This document shows positions 1 to 7,685 of a stretch of DNA of 35,146 bases, one piece after another. Source of the stretch: Rhodocyclaceae bacterium. Lineage in GTDB: Bacteria; Pseudomonadota; Gammaproteobacteria; Burkholderiales; Rhodocyclaceae. The stretch lies in contig DAIDAU010000502.1 in the NCBI GenBank assembly GCA_027310465.1, forward strand, positions 1 through 35,146. The letters run 5' to 3'. The notes beneath the pieces are model-generated. The model was not told the origin of the DNA. It did no database searches and was given only the letters and a program-made list of their open reading frames with translations. The translations under genes and the position numbers were made by a program. Numbering within the stretch: the first letter of the stretch is position 1; the number at the start of each line of letters is the position of its first letter.

Positions 1-39
1 GTGCGGGCCGCCGAGACGGGCGGCGGCGCGGCGATCTGA
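1..39 (+). CDS. Possible 3' end of an upstream CDS (…VRAAETGGGAAI*), truncated by window edge
   Basis: Frame 1 is open from base 1 to a TGA at 37-39; too short to identify. Confidence 0.3.
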   Translation: MRAAETGGGAAI

Positions 40-169
40 CCATGGGTCTCTTGTTTTTGCTCGCCGAAACACCTAAAGTCGCTCGGGACCGAGCGGCGGG
101 GACGGACAACAATGCCGCGGGCTGCTGCTTCTGCCGGCGGCGGAACAAGACGATGGGTGGGGGTGGATT

Positions 170-1876
170 ATGTCGGCGTCGAGAGTGACGATCCTAGCGC
201 GGCTCGTTCATGGAGTCGCGGGTGCGCTGGTGGCGGCCGCGGGCATTGCCGGCGTCTATCTCGCGGGGGCGACGCCGAACTGGGGCATCGCCGCCTTCTA
301 TCTCGCCGTCGGCCTCGCCGTCGCCGTCGTTCCCGCGATGGTTGCGGCCCGCTCGCTGGCCGTTCCGCTGGAGCGCCTGCGCGACACCATCGCTTCGACG
401 CGCAGCGACGGCGACTTGTCGCGGCGCGCCGAGGTGCCGTCGGGCGGCGGCATCGCCGCGACGGCGCAAGCCTACAACGAGCTGATCGTCAGCTTCCAGG
501 GCATCGCCACGCGCATCGTGTTCACCGCCCAGCAGGTGGCCGAGGCGGCCGACAAGCTGATCGTCGAAGCCAAGAAGACGGTCGACAGCTCGGAGCACCA
601 GAACGCCGCCGCCGAGAGCGCGGCCGAGGCGGTGGCCGAGCTTTCCGGCGGCATCGCGGCAGTCGCGGAAAACGCCGACGGCACGGCGCATATCGCGCAG
701 TCGGCGCGCGAGCAGTCGACGCGCGGCGCGCAGATCGTCGGCGCCGCCTCCGCCGAGATCGAGCGTATCGCCCAATCGGTCGAGGAATCCGCCAAGGTGA
801 TCGCCGCCCTGGCCCAGCGCTCGGAGGCGATCTCGGGCATCGTCAAGACGATCCACGAGATCGCCGACCAGACCAACCTGCTGGCGCTCAATGCCGCGAT
901 CGAGGCGGCGCGCGCCGGCGAGCAGGGCCGCGGCTTCGCCGTCGTCGCCGACGAGGTGCGCAAGCTCGCCGAACGCACCACGGCGGCGACCGCCGAGATC
1001 GGCACGATGATCGCGGCGATCCAGGGCGAGACCCAGAGCGCGATCGCCTCGATCCGCGAGGGATCGAGCCAGGCGCACCACGGCGCCGAACTGGCGCGAC
1101 AGGCGGCCGAGGCGCTGACCGAGATCAACCGGGGCGCGCAGGAAACCATGGAAAAGGTGGACGCCATCGCCCGCTCCATGGCCGAGCAGAGCGAGAAGGC
1201 GAGCGCCATCGCGGAACACGTCACGAGCATCATGGGGTTGGCCGAGCGCAACAGCGAGGGTGCGCGCGGCACGCTGGCCGAGGCCAACCAGCTCGACTAC
1301 CTGGCGACCAATCTCGAGGAGATCGGCACCGTCTTCAAGCTCGGGCAGGCCGGCGAGGAGGCGCGCAAGATCCACCAGGCGATGCCGCAGATGGTGCAGG
1401 AGGCCGCGCGCCAGGTGTCGCAAGCCCTGGAGGCCGCGGTGGACGGCGGCACCATCAAGCTCGACGACCTGTTCGACCGCAACTACGAGCCGATTCCCAA
1501 CACCAAGCCGCCCAAGTTCCACACGCGCTACGACGCGCTGTGCGACCGCCTGCTGCCGCCGATCCAGGAGTCGATCCTCGGCCGCCACGCCGAGATGACC
1601 TATTCCATCGCCTGCGACAGCGGCGGCTACGTCCCCACGCACAACAACCGCTTCGCCCAGCCGCTGACCGGCGACGAGAAGAAGGACTTCGTCGGCAACC
1701 GCACCAAGCGCATCTTCGCCGATCCGGTCGGCAAGCGCTGCGGCGCGCACGAGATCCCGTTCCTGCTGCAGACCTACCGGCGCGACACCGGCGAGATCAT
1801 GCACGACATTTCGGCGCCGGTTTACGTGAAGGGGCGCCACTGGGGCGGGTTCAGGATCGGTTATCGCACGGAGTAG
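170..1876 (+). CDS. Methyl-accepting chemotaxis-like transducer: two N-terminal TM segments, HAMP-like region, MCP signalling domain, C-terminal soluble domain
   Basis: Hallmark MCP hairpin-tip sequence [50 protein letters not shown]; hydrophobic N-terminus; extra ~130 aa C-terminal domain after the signalling region. Confidence 0.93.
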   Translation: MSASRVTILARLVHGVAGALVAAAGIAGVYLAGATPNWGIAAFYLAVGLAVAVVPAMVAARSLAVPLERLRDTIASTRSDGDLSRRAEVPSGGGIAATAQAYNELIVSFQGIATRIVFTAQQVAEAADKLIVEAKKTVDSSEHQNAAAESAAEAVAELSGGIAAVAENADGTAHIAQSAREQSTRGAQIVGAASAEIERIAQSVEESAKVIAALAQRSEAISGIVKTIHEIADQTNLLALNAAIEAARAGEQGRGFAVVADEVRKLAERTTAATAEIGTMIAAIQGETQSAIASIREGSSQAHHGAELARQAAEALTEINRGAQETMEKVDAIARSMAEQSEKASAIAEHVTSIMGLAERNSEGARGTLAEANQLDYLATNLEEIGTVFKLGQAGEEARKIHQAMPQMVQEAARQVSQALEAAVDGGTIKLDDLFDRNYEPIPNTKPPKFHTRYDALCDRLLPPIQESILGRHAEMTYSIACDSGGYVPTHNNRFAQPLTGDEKKDFVGNRTKRIFADPVGKRCGAHEIPFLLQTYRRDTGEIMHDISAPVYVKGRHWGGFRIGYRTE

Positions 1877-1893
1877 CGTTTGGACTGGCGGTG

Positions 1894-2164
1894 CGGCGCT
1901 CGTGCCGACGGGGTGGTCCGCTGCGCTCCATGTCCCCCGGCGGACAAAGACGATAAGGCGTCCGCCTCCTCCTTTACTTACGCGCAGCGGACCACCCCAT
2001 CAGCCCGAGCGCGGAACCGTCGTCGCAGTTGCGAGCAGAACGGCAGGGCGTCGAGCCAAGGGTGGCGGGTAGTCGTCGACGCGTAGGTAAAGGAGGAGGC
2101 GGACGCCTTATCGTCTTTGTCCGCCGGGGGACACGAAGCGACGACGACTACCCGTCGCCCTTGG
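1894..2164. repeat. Composite inverted-repeat element: two oppositely oriented stem-loop units sharing a 55-bp core
   Basis: Core A 1927-1981 is the reverse complement of core B (about 2083-2137) with 3 mismatches. Arms of unit A (1910-1926 / 1982-1998) are a perfect 17-bp inverted repeat. Arms of unit B (2067-2082 / 2138-2153) pair at 15/16. Imperfect pairing extends outward in both. Confidence 0.9.
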
Positions 2165-2271
2165 CGGTTAAAACCACGACCAGCAGCGCCGGCGAGCAAA
2201 AGTGCCCCAATCAAGTTGTCGTACCATAGAACGCTCCTAAAACGGAAGAAGATCTGGCGAAAGGTTCGGAT

Positions 2272-3258
2272 ATGTCCGATTTGCTGAAGAACATTGACGC
2301 GCGCACCCGCCTGGCGGGTACGAACAAGCTGGAAATCCTCTTGTTCTCGCTCGGCGTGGACAATCGCACCGGGCGCCGCGAGACTTTCGGCATCAACGTC
2401 TTCAAGGTGCGCGAGGTGATGCGCACGCCGCCGATTACCGCGGCGCCCGACATGCCGTCGTCGGTCAAAGGCATGGTCAGCCTGCGCGGGGTGCTGGTGC
2501 CGGTGGTCGATCTGGCCGAGTACGTGGGCATGCAGCCCGACAGCCCGCGCGACATCATGATCGTCACCGAATACAACGGCCACACGCAGGGCTTCCTGGT
2601 CGAGGCCGTCGATACCATCCTGCGGCTCGACTGGGCGCAGATGCGCGTGCCGCCCGAAATGCTGACCGCCAATCTCGGCGGCCTGGTCACCGCGGTCACC
2701 GAGCTGGCCGATGCCCGGCTGGTGATGATGCTCGACGTCGAGCGCGTGCTGGCCGAAACCGCCAAGCAGGACGACGAGTACAAGTTCACCGCGATCGAGC
2801 CGCTCAACCGCAGCGACCTGACCATCCTCTACGCGGACGATTCGTCCGTCGCGCGCAACCAGATCGAGCGCACGCTCGACGTGCTGGGCATCAAGGGCAT
2901 CGCGACGATCAACGGCCGCATGGCGTGGGAGGAGTTGCAGAAGATCGCGAACTTCGCCGACTCGACCGGCCGCAAGGTCAAGGACATGGTGCAGCTCGTC
3001 CTCACCGACGTCGAGATGCCGGAAATGGACGGCTACATTCTGACCAAGAACATCAAGTCCGATCCCAGGATGATCGGCATCCCGGTCATCATGCATTCGT
3101 CGCTGTCGTCGATGTCGAACATGGCGCTCGGCAAGTCGGTCGGCGTCGACGAATACGTACCCAAATTCGAGCCCCAGCGCCTGGCAGAAACCTTGACGCG
3201 CCTGCTGCTGAGAGGCGAAAGCGAGAACGCCGCTGAACAGCAAGGAGCCGCTTCATGA
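2272..3258 (+). CDS. cheV: Chemotaxis protein CheV (CheW-like domain + receiver domain), copy 1
   Basis: CheW-like N-half (ILLFSLG…ETFGINVFKVREV…GMVSLRGVLVPVVDL) and REC domain (ILYADDSSVARNQIE…VLTDVEMPEMDGYILTKNIKSD…PVIMHSSLSS…VPKFE). Confidence 0.95.
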   Translation: MSDLLKNIDARTRLAGTNKLEILLFSLGVDNRTGRRETFGINVFKVREVMRTPPITAAPDMPSSVKGMVSLRGVLVPVVDLAEYVGMQPDSPRDIMIVTEYNGHTQGFLVEAVDTILRLDWAQMRVPPEMLTANLGGLVTAVTELADARLVMMLDVERVLAETAKQDDEYKFTAIEPLNRSDLTILYADDSSVARNQIERTLDVLGIKGIATINGRMAWEELQKIANFADSTGRKVKDMVQLVLTDVEMPEMDGYILTKNIKSDPRMIGIPVIMHSSLSSMSNMALGKSVGVDEYVPKFEPQRLAETLTRLLLRGESENAAEQQGAAS

Positions 3259-4238
3259 ACGCCCCCCGCTCGCAGTCGCTCTACTCCGCCGGTTCGACCA
3301 ATCCTGCGCCGCTGCTCGAGACCGTCGATGCGCGCACCAAGCTCGCCGGCTCCAACCGCATGGAGATCCTGCTGTTCTCGCTCGGCACGCACGAGACCTT
3401 CGGCATCAACGTCTTCAAGGTGCGCGAAGTCAGCAAGACGCCGGCGATCACCAAGGCGCCCAACATGCCGGCCGGCGTGGAGGGCCTGATCAGCCTGCGC
3501 GGCAACGTCATTCCCTGCGTCTCGCTGTCCAAGGTCATGGGCCTGTCCGACGCGCCCGGCGAGCTGGGCAGCTCGATGATGGTGACGGAATACAGCAAGC
3601 GCACGCTGGGCTTCCTGGTGCACGGCGTCGACCGCATCATCCGCGTCGAATGGGACCGCGTGCGCGCGCCGGAATCGGTGACCAGCGGCTCGCACGCCTA
3701 CATCACGGCGATCACCGAGCTGCCCGACGGCAAGCTGGTGTCGATCGTCGACGTCGAGCAGATCATGGCGAACACCTTCGGCGAGGCCATCATCCCGCAG
3801 ATCGAGCGTGCCGAAGCCGCGGAGGACCACAACGTGTTCTTCGTCGACGACTCGTCGGTGGCGCGCAAGAAGATCGCCGAGGTGCTCGACAAGCTGGGCG
3901 TCAAGCACAAGCACGCGCTGAACGGGCTGGAGGCGTGGACGCGCCTTTCCGGCATGGCGGCCCACAGCCAGCAATCGAAGCGCGACCTGCGCGACGAAGT
4001 CAGCCTGATCATGGTCGACGCCGAGATGCCCGAGATGGACGGCTACGTGCTGACCAAGAACATCAAGTCGGACCAGCGCTTCGACGGCATCCCGGTGGTG
4101 ATGCACTCTTCGCTGTCGTCGGAAGCGAACCGCTCGATGGGCAAGGCCGTCGGCGTCGATGCCTACGTCGCCAAGTTCGACGCCGAGGCGCTGGCCGAGA
4201 CGCTGCGGCCGCTGCTGGCGCGATCCCACAGAGAATGA
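3255..4238 (+). CDS. cheV: Chemotaxis protein CheV, copy 2
   Basis: Same CheW+REC architecture as the preceding gene; ATGA overlap with its stop codon. Confidence 0.95.
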   Translation: MNAPRSQSLYSAGSTNPAPLLETVDARTKLAGSNRMEILLFSLGTHETFGINVFKVREVSKTPAITKAPNMPAGVEGLISLRGNVIPCVSLSKVMGLSDAPGELGSSMMVTEYSKRTLGFLVHGVDRIIRVEWDRVRAPESVTSGSHAYITAITELPDGKLVSIVDVEQIMANTFGEAIIPQIERAEAAEDHNVFFVDDSSVARKKIAEVLDKLGVKHKHALNGLEAWTRLSGMAAHSQQSKRDLRDEVSLIMVDAEMPEMDGYVLTKNIKSDQRFDGIPVVMHSSLSSEANRSMGKAVGVDAYVAKFDAEALAETLRPLLARSHRE

Positions 4239-4255
4239 TGGAGGCGGAGCGATAA

Positions 4256-4654
4256 ATGGCTGTCGACCCCAGCAAAATAAGATTCCTCGTCGTCGACGAC
4301 TTCTCGACGATGCGCCGCATCGTGCGCAACCTTCTCAAGGAGTTGGGCTTCACCAACGTCGAGGAGGCCGAAGACGGCGCCGTCGCGCTGCAACGGCTCA
4401 AGTCGGCCGGCGGCATCGATTTCGTCATCACCGACTGGAACATGCCGAACATGGACGGGCTGACGCTGCTGCAGAGTGTGCGCGCCGACCCGGGCCTCAA
4501 GCATTTGCCGGTGCTGATGATCACCGCCGAGGCGAAGAAGGAGAACATCATCGCGGCCGCGCAGGCCGGCGCTTCCGGCTACATCGTCAAGCCGTTCACG
4601 GCGGCGACGCTGAACGAGAAGATGGTGAAGATATTCGACAAGATGGGCGCGTGA
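4256..4654 (+). CDS. cheY: Chemotaxis response regulator CheY
   Basis: 132-aa single REC domain: [23 protein letters not shown]…[15 protein letters not shown]…[14 protein letters not shown]…YIVKPF. Confidence 0.97.
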   Translation: MAVDPSKIRFLVVDDFSTMRRIVRNLLKELGFTNVEEAEDGAVALQRLKSAGGIDFVITDWNMPNMDGLTLLQSVRADPGLKHLPVLMITAEAKKENIIAAAQAGASGYIVKPFTAATLNEKMVKIFDKMGA

Positions 4655-4679
4655 GCCCGTCCCAGACGAGACAGCGAGA

Positions 4680-5504
4680 ATGGTCAAACCCGTTAACTTC
4701 GACGAATCCGGCGACTCCGAAGACCTGCAGGCCTTGTTCGACAGCATCGCCGCCACGCCGCCCGCACCCGCGCCGGCTCCCGAACCGGTGCGCCGGCAGG
4801 CCGGCGCTGCGGGCGACTCCGACGAACTGCAGGCGCTGTTCGATTCCGTTTCGGAACAGGTGGCGGCGCCTGCCGCCGCGGCCGCCGAGACGGGCTCGCC
4901 GCAGGACCTGGCGTACAACCGCATCGGCCACATGGCGCGCCTGCTGCACGACTCGCTGCGCGAACTGGGCTACGACCGGATGCTCCAGGATTCGGCCAAC
5001 CGCATCCCGGATGCGCGCGAACGCCTCGCCTACATCGCGCAGATGACCGAGCAGGCGGCGAGCCGCGTGCTCAACGCGACCGACATCGCCAAGCCGCTGC
5101 AGGACCGCCTGCTGACGGAGTCCGAGACGCTCGGCGCGCGCTGGGAGCGGATGTTCGCCAACCAGCTCTCGGTCGAGGAATTCAAGGTGCTGGCCGCCGA
5201 TTCGCGCGCCTTCTTCACGGCGGCGCCGGCGAAGATCAAGACCACCAACGCGCAACTGACCGAGATCATGATGGCGCAGGACTTCCAGGACCTGACCGGC
5301 CAGGTGATCAAGAAGATCGTCGAGACCGTGCAGAGCCTCGAAGGCCAGCTGCTGAAGGTGCTGATCGAGGTGATGCCGGAAGAGCGCAAGGCCGCGGCGC
5401 CGGAAAGCCTGATGAACGGCCCGGTGGTCAACGCGGAAGGCCGTACCGACGTGGTGACGAGCCAGGCGCAGGTGGACGACCTGCTCGAGAGCCTCGGCTT
5501 CTAG
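4680..5504 (+). CDS. cheZ: CheY phosphatase CheZ
   Basis: CheZ core EIMMAQDFQDLTGQVIKKIVETVQSLE and C-terminal CheY-binding-like tail VDDLLESLGF; located between cheY and cheA. Confidence 0.93.
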   Translation: MVKPVNFDESGDSEDLQALFDSIAATPPAPAPAPEPVRRQAGAAGDSDELQALFDSVSEQVAAPAAAAAETGSPQDLAYNRIGHMARLLHDSLRELGYDRMLQDSANRIPDARERLAYIAQMTEQAASRVLNATDIAKPLQDRLLTESETLGARWERMFANQLSVEEFKVLAADSRAFFTAAPAKIKTTNAQLTEIMMAQDFQDLTGQVIKKIVETVQSLEGQLLKVLIEVMPEERKAAAPESLMNGPVVNAEGRTDVVTSQAQVDDLLESLGF

Positions 5505-5618
5505 AAAGGAAGATGGCATGAGCGATTTTAGTTACGGCATAACGCGCGCTCCGCGCGCATCAGCCTGCGCTGAAATCGCCCATGAAAATACGGAAAGGAA
5601 GATGGCATGAGCGATTTT
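5504..5618 (+). repeat. 26-bp direct repeat of the cheA RBS/start region (GAAAGGAAGATGGCATGAGCGATTTT at 5504-5529 and 5593-5618)
   Basis: Identical 26-mers with an 89-bp offset; intervening 63 bp contains a CGCGCG-CTC-CGCGCG palindrome and an inverted near-copy of the start region (5570-5584). Confidence 0.93.
5518..5610 (+). CDS. Candidate 30-aa leader ORF MSDFSYGITRAPRASACAEIAHENTERKMA, overlapping the cheA start by ATGA
   Basis: ATG with the same RBS sequence as cheA; in-frame TGA at 5608-5610 overlaps the cheA ATG at 5607-5609. Expression not demonstrable from sequence. Confidence 0.4.
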   Translation: MSDFSYGITRAPRASACAEIAHENTERKMA

Positions 5619-7514
5619 CAAGGCATGGAAGACCTGCTGCAGGATTTCCTGGTGGAGGCCACCGACCTGCTTTCGGGCGTCGACAACATGCTCATCGACC
5701 TCGAGCATGCGCCCGACGACCGCAAGCTGCTCAACGACATCTTCCGCGGCTTCCATACGATCAAGGGCGGCGCCGGCTTCCTCAACGCGACCGAGCTCGT
5801 CACCCTCTGCCACCTGACGGAGAACCTGTTCGACAAGCTGCGCAACGGCGAGCTGGTACTGACCAAGGAGGTCATGGACAGCATCCTCGCCGCCACGGCC
5901 GTCGTGCGCGACATGTTCGGCTACCTCGAGCGCGGCGTGCAGCCGCCGCCCGCGGACGCGGACCTGATCGCCCATCTGAAGGCGGCCATCGCCGGCGAGC
6001 TGGCGGGCGCGCCGGCCGCCGCCGCGCCCGCCGTGCCGGCCCCCGCGCCGGCCGCGGCGGCCGCGGCGGCTCCCGCCGGCGGCCCCAACTGGGACAACCT
6101 CTACAACGCCGTGACGGGCGCGGTGCCCGCTGCGACGCCGGCGGCCGCTCCCTCCGTGCCCGAGGCTGCGATGCACACCGACGTGGCGGGCAAGTCGCCG
6201 GACGACATCATCAAGCAGGCGGTCGGCCGCCGCGCCAGCGACAAGCCCGGCTACCAGGGACCGGCCGGAGGCCGCCGGCCCGAGGAAAAGACGCGCGACA
6301 ACTCGATCCGCGTCGACACCTCGCGCCTCGACCAGGTGCTGAACCTCTCGGGCGAAATCGGACTGACCAAGAACCGGCTGACGTCGCTGCGCTCGGACAT
6401 CCTCAACGGCCGTTCCGATACCGACACGCTGCACGCGCTCGACCAGGCCGTGAGCCAGCTCGACCTCCTGGTGTCCGACCTGCAGAACGCGGTGATGAAG
6501 ACCCGCATGCAGCCGATCGGCCGGCTGTTCCAGAAGTATCCGCGCATCGCCCGCGACCTGGCGTGCAGCCTCGGCAAGGACGTCGAGCTGGTGCTGGTCG
6601 GCGAGGACACCGAGATCGACAAGACGATGATCGAGGACTTGTCCGATCCGATCATCCACCTGATCCGCAACGCGGTCGACCACGGCGTCGAGACGATCGA
6701 GGAGCGCCGCATCGCCGGCAAGCCCGAGAAGGCGCCGGTGCGCCTCGAGGCGCGCCAGGAAGGCGACCACATCGTGCTGATCATCGGCGACGACGGTCGC
6801 GGCATGAACCCCGAGAAGCTGCGCGCCAAGGCGCTGCAGAAAGGCCTCATCACCGATGAAGAGGCCAACACCATGGACGAGCGGCAGAGCTTCAATCTGA
6901 TCTTCCTGCCGGGCTTCTCGACCAAGGAAGTGGCGTCCGACGTGTCCGGCCGCGGCGTCGGCATGGACGTCGTCAAGACCAACATCGCCAAGCTCAACGG
7001 CTCGATCGAGATCAAGTCGTCGGCCGGCAAGGGCTCGACCTTCGTCATCTCGCTGCCGCTGACGCTGGCGATCCTGCCGGTGCTGCTCGTCCAGCTCGGC
7101 AACCAGCCGTTCGCCGTGCCGCTGTCGATGGTGCGCGAGATCCTGCCGATCGACGTCGGCCAGGTGCAGGAAGTCGGCGGCCGCGCCACCATGGTGGTGC
7201 GCGGCGAGGTGATGCCGATCTATCCGCTGCATTACCTGCTCGGCTGGCAGCCGGTGGACATTGCGCAGTACGGCGTTCTCATGCAGACGGCCGAGCACAC
7301 CTTCATCCTCGCCATCGACGGCTTCATGGGCCGCGAGGACGCGGTGATCAAGTCGCTCGAGGACTTCCGTCCCAAGGGCGTGGCGGGCGTGACGACGCTG
7401 TCCAACGGCCAGATCGTGCTGATCCTCGACATGAAGGAACTCATGCAGGGGCTCGGCGAAGGCCGCGGCGTCCCGCGCTCGGTCTTCATCGTGCCCGAGG
7501 CGATCGCGGCGTAA
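5607..7514 (+). CDS. cheA: Chemotaxis histidine kinase CheA
   Basis: P1 HPt motif FHTIKGGAGFLN, P3 dimerisation, P4 ATPase (HLIRNAVDHGVE, GDDGRGMNP, GRGVGMDVVKTNI), C-terminal P5. Confidence 0.97.
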   Translation: MSDFQGMEDLLQDFLVEATDLLSGVDNMLIDLEHAPDDRKLLNDIFRGFHTIKGGAGFLNATELVTLCHLTENLFDKLRNGELVLTKEVMDSILAATAVVRDMFGYLERGVQPPPADADLIAHLKAAIAGELAGAPAAAAPAVPAPAPAAAAAAAPAGGPNWDNLYNAVTGAVPAATPAAAPSVPEAAMHTDVAGKSPDDIIKQAVGRRASDKPGYQGPAGGRRPEEKTRDNSIRVDTSRLDQVLNLSGEIGLTKNRLTSLRSDILNGRSDTDTLHALDQAVSQLDLLVSDLQNAVMKTRMQPIGRLFQKYPRIARDLACSLGKDVELVLVGEDTEIDKTMIEDLSDPIIHLIRNAVDHGVETIEERRIAGKPEKAPVRLEARQEGDHIVLIIGDDGRGMNPEKLRAKALQKGLITDEEANTMDERQSFNLIFLPGFSTKEVASDVSGRGVGMDVVKTNIAKLNGSIEIKSSAGKGSTFVISLPLTLAILPVLLVQLGNQPFAVPLSMVREILPIDVGQVQEVGGRATMVVRGEVMPIYPLHYLLGWQPVDIAQYGVLMQTAEHTFILAIDGFMGREDAVIKSLEDFRPKGVAGVTTLSNGQIVLILDMKELMQGLGEGRGVPRSVFIVPEAIAA

Positions 7515-7528
7515 TTTCCCGCACCGAC

Positions 7529-7631
7529 GGCGGCCTGCGGCCGCCATCGCAAAGGGCCCAACAACGAGCCTTTCGTGCGCTTTGGCGGACTTGGTGTCCG
7601 CCAGCTCAAATAAGGGCTGAATACCAGCCCT
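7529..7631. promoter_or_regulatory. Three consecutive perfect-stem hairpins in the cheA-flhB intergenic region
   Basis: GGCGGCC-TGC-GGCCGCC (7529-7545); TGGCGGAC-TTGGT-GTCCGCCA (7583-7603); AGGGCTG-AATAC-CAGCCCT (7613-7631). Confidence 0.7.
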
Positions 7632-7685
7632 GTTTCCCGGCTTTCCCCTTGATGCGGGCGGCAATAATTGCCGGCATGGAGGGGT

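Noticed and set aside
72-97. TAAAGTC-N11-GAGCGGCG as a sigma28 promoter for the MCP gene
   Set aside because: The -10 does not resemble GCCGATAA; the region is instead a short GCTCGG-GA-CCGAGC palindrome of unknown meaning
112-1956. 614-aa + strand ORF overlapping the MCP gene
   Set aside because: Arg/Gly-rich out-of-frame artefact; the 170-1876 frame encodes a clear MCP
1880-2229. Small ORFs containing CPPADKDDKASASSFTYA
   Set aside because: This peptide is the translation of the inverted-repeat core; the two occurrences are on opposite strands and explained by the DNA repeat rather than by a gene
2212-2240. TCAAGTTG upstream of cheV as a sigma28 -35
   Set aside because: The sequence at 11-nt spacing (AACGCTCC) is not a plausible -10
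7613-7631. GGGCTGAATACCAGC as a sigma54 -24/-12 element upstream of flhB
   Set aside because: It has the GG-N10-GC spacing but poor flanking matches; better explained as a hairpin
5532-7664. Long antisense ORF (710 aa) over cheA and similar long ORFs opposite or out of frame to most genes
   Set aside because: High-GC codon-position bias leaves few stops in alternative frames. Translations are Arg/Ala/Asp/His-rich with no family features, while the opposite frame encodes a clear known protein
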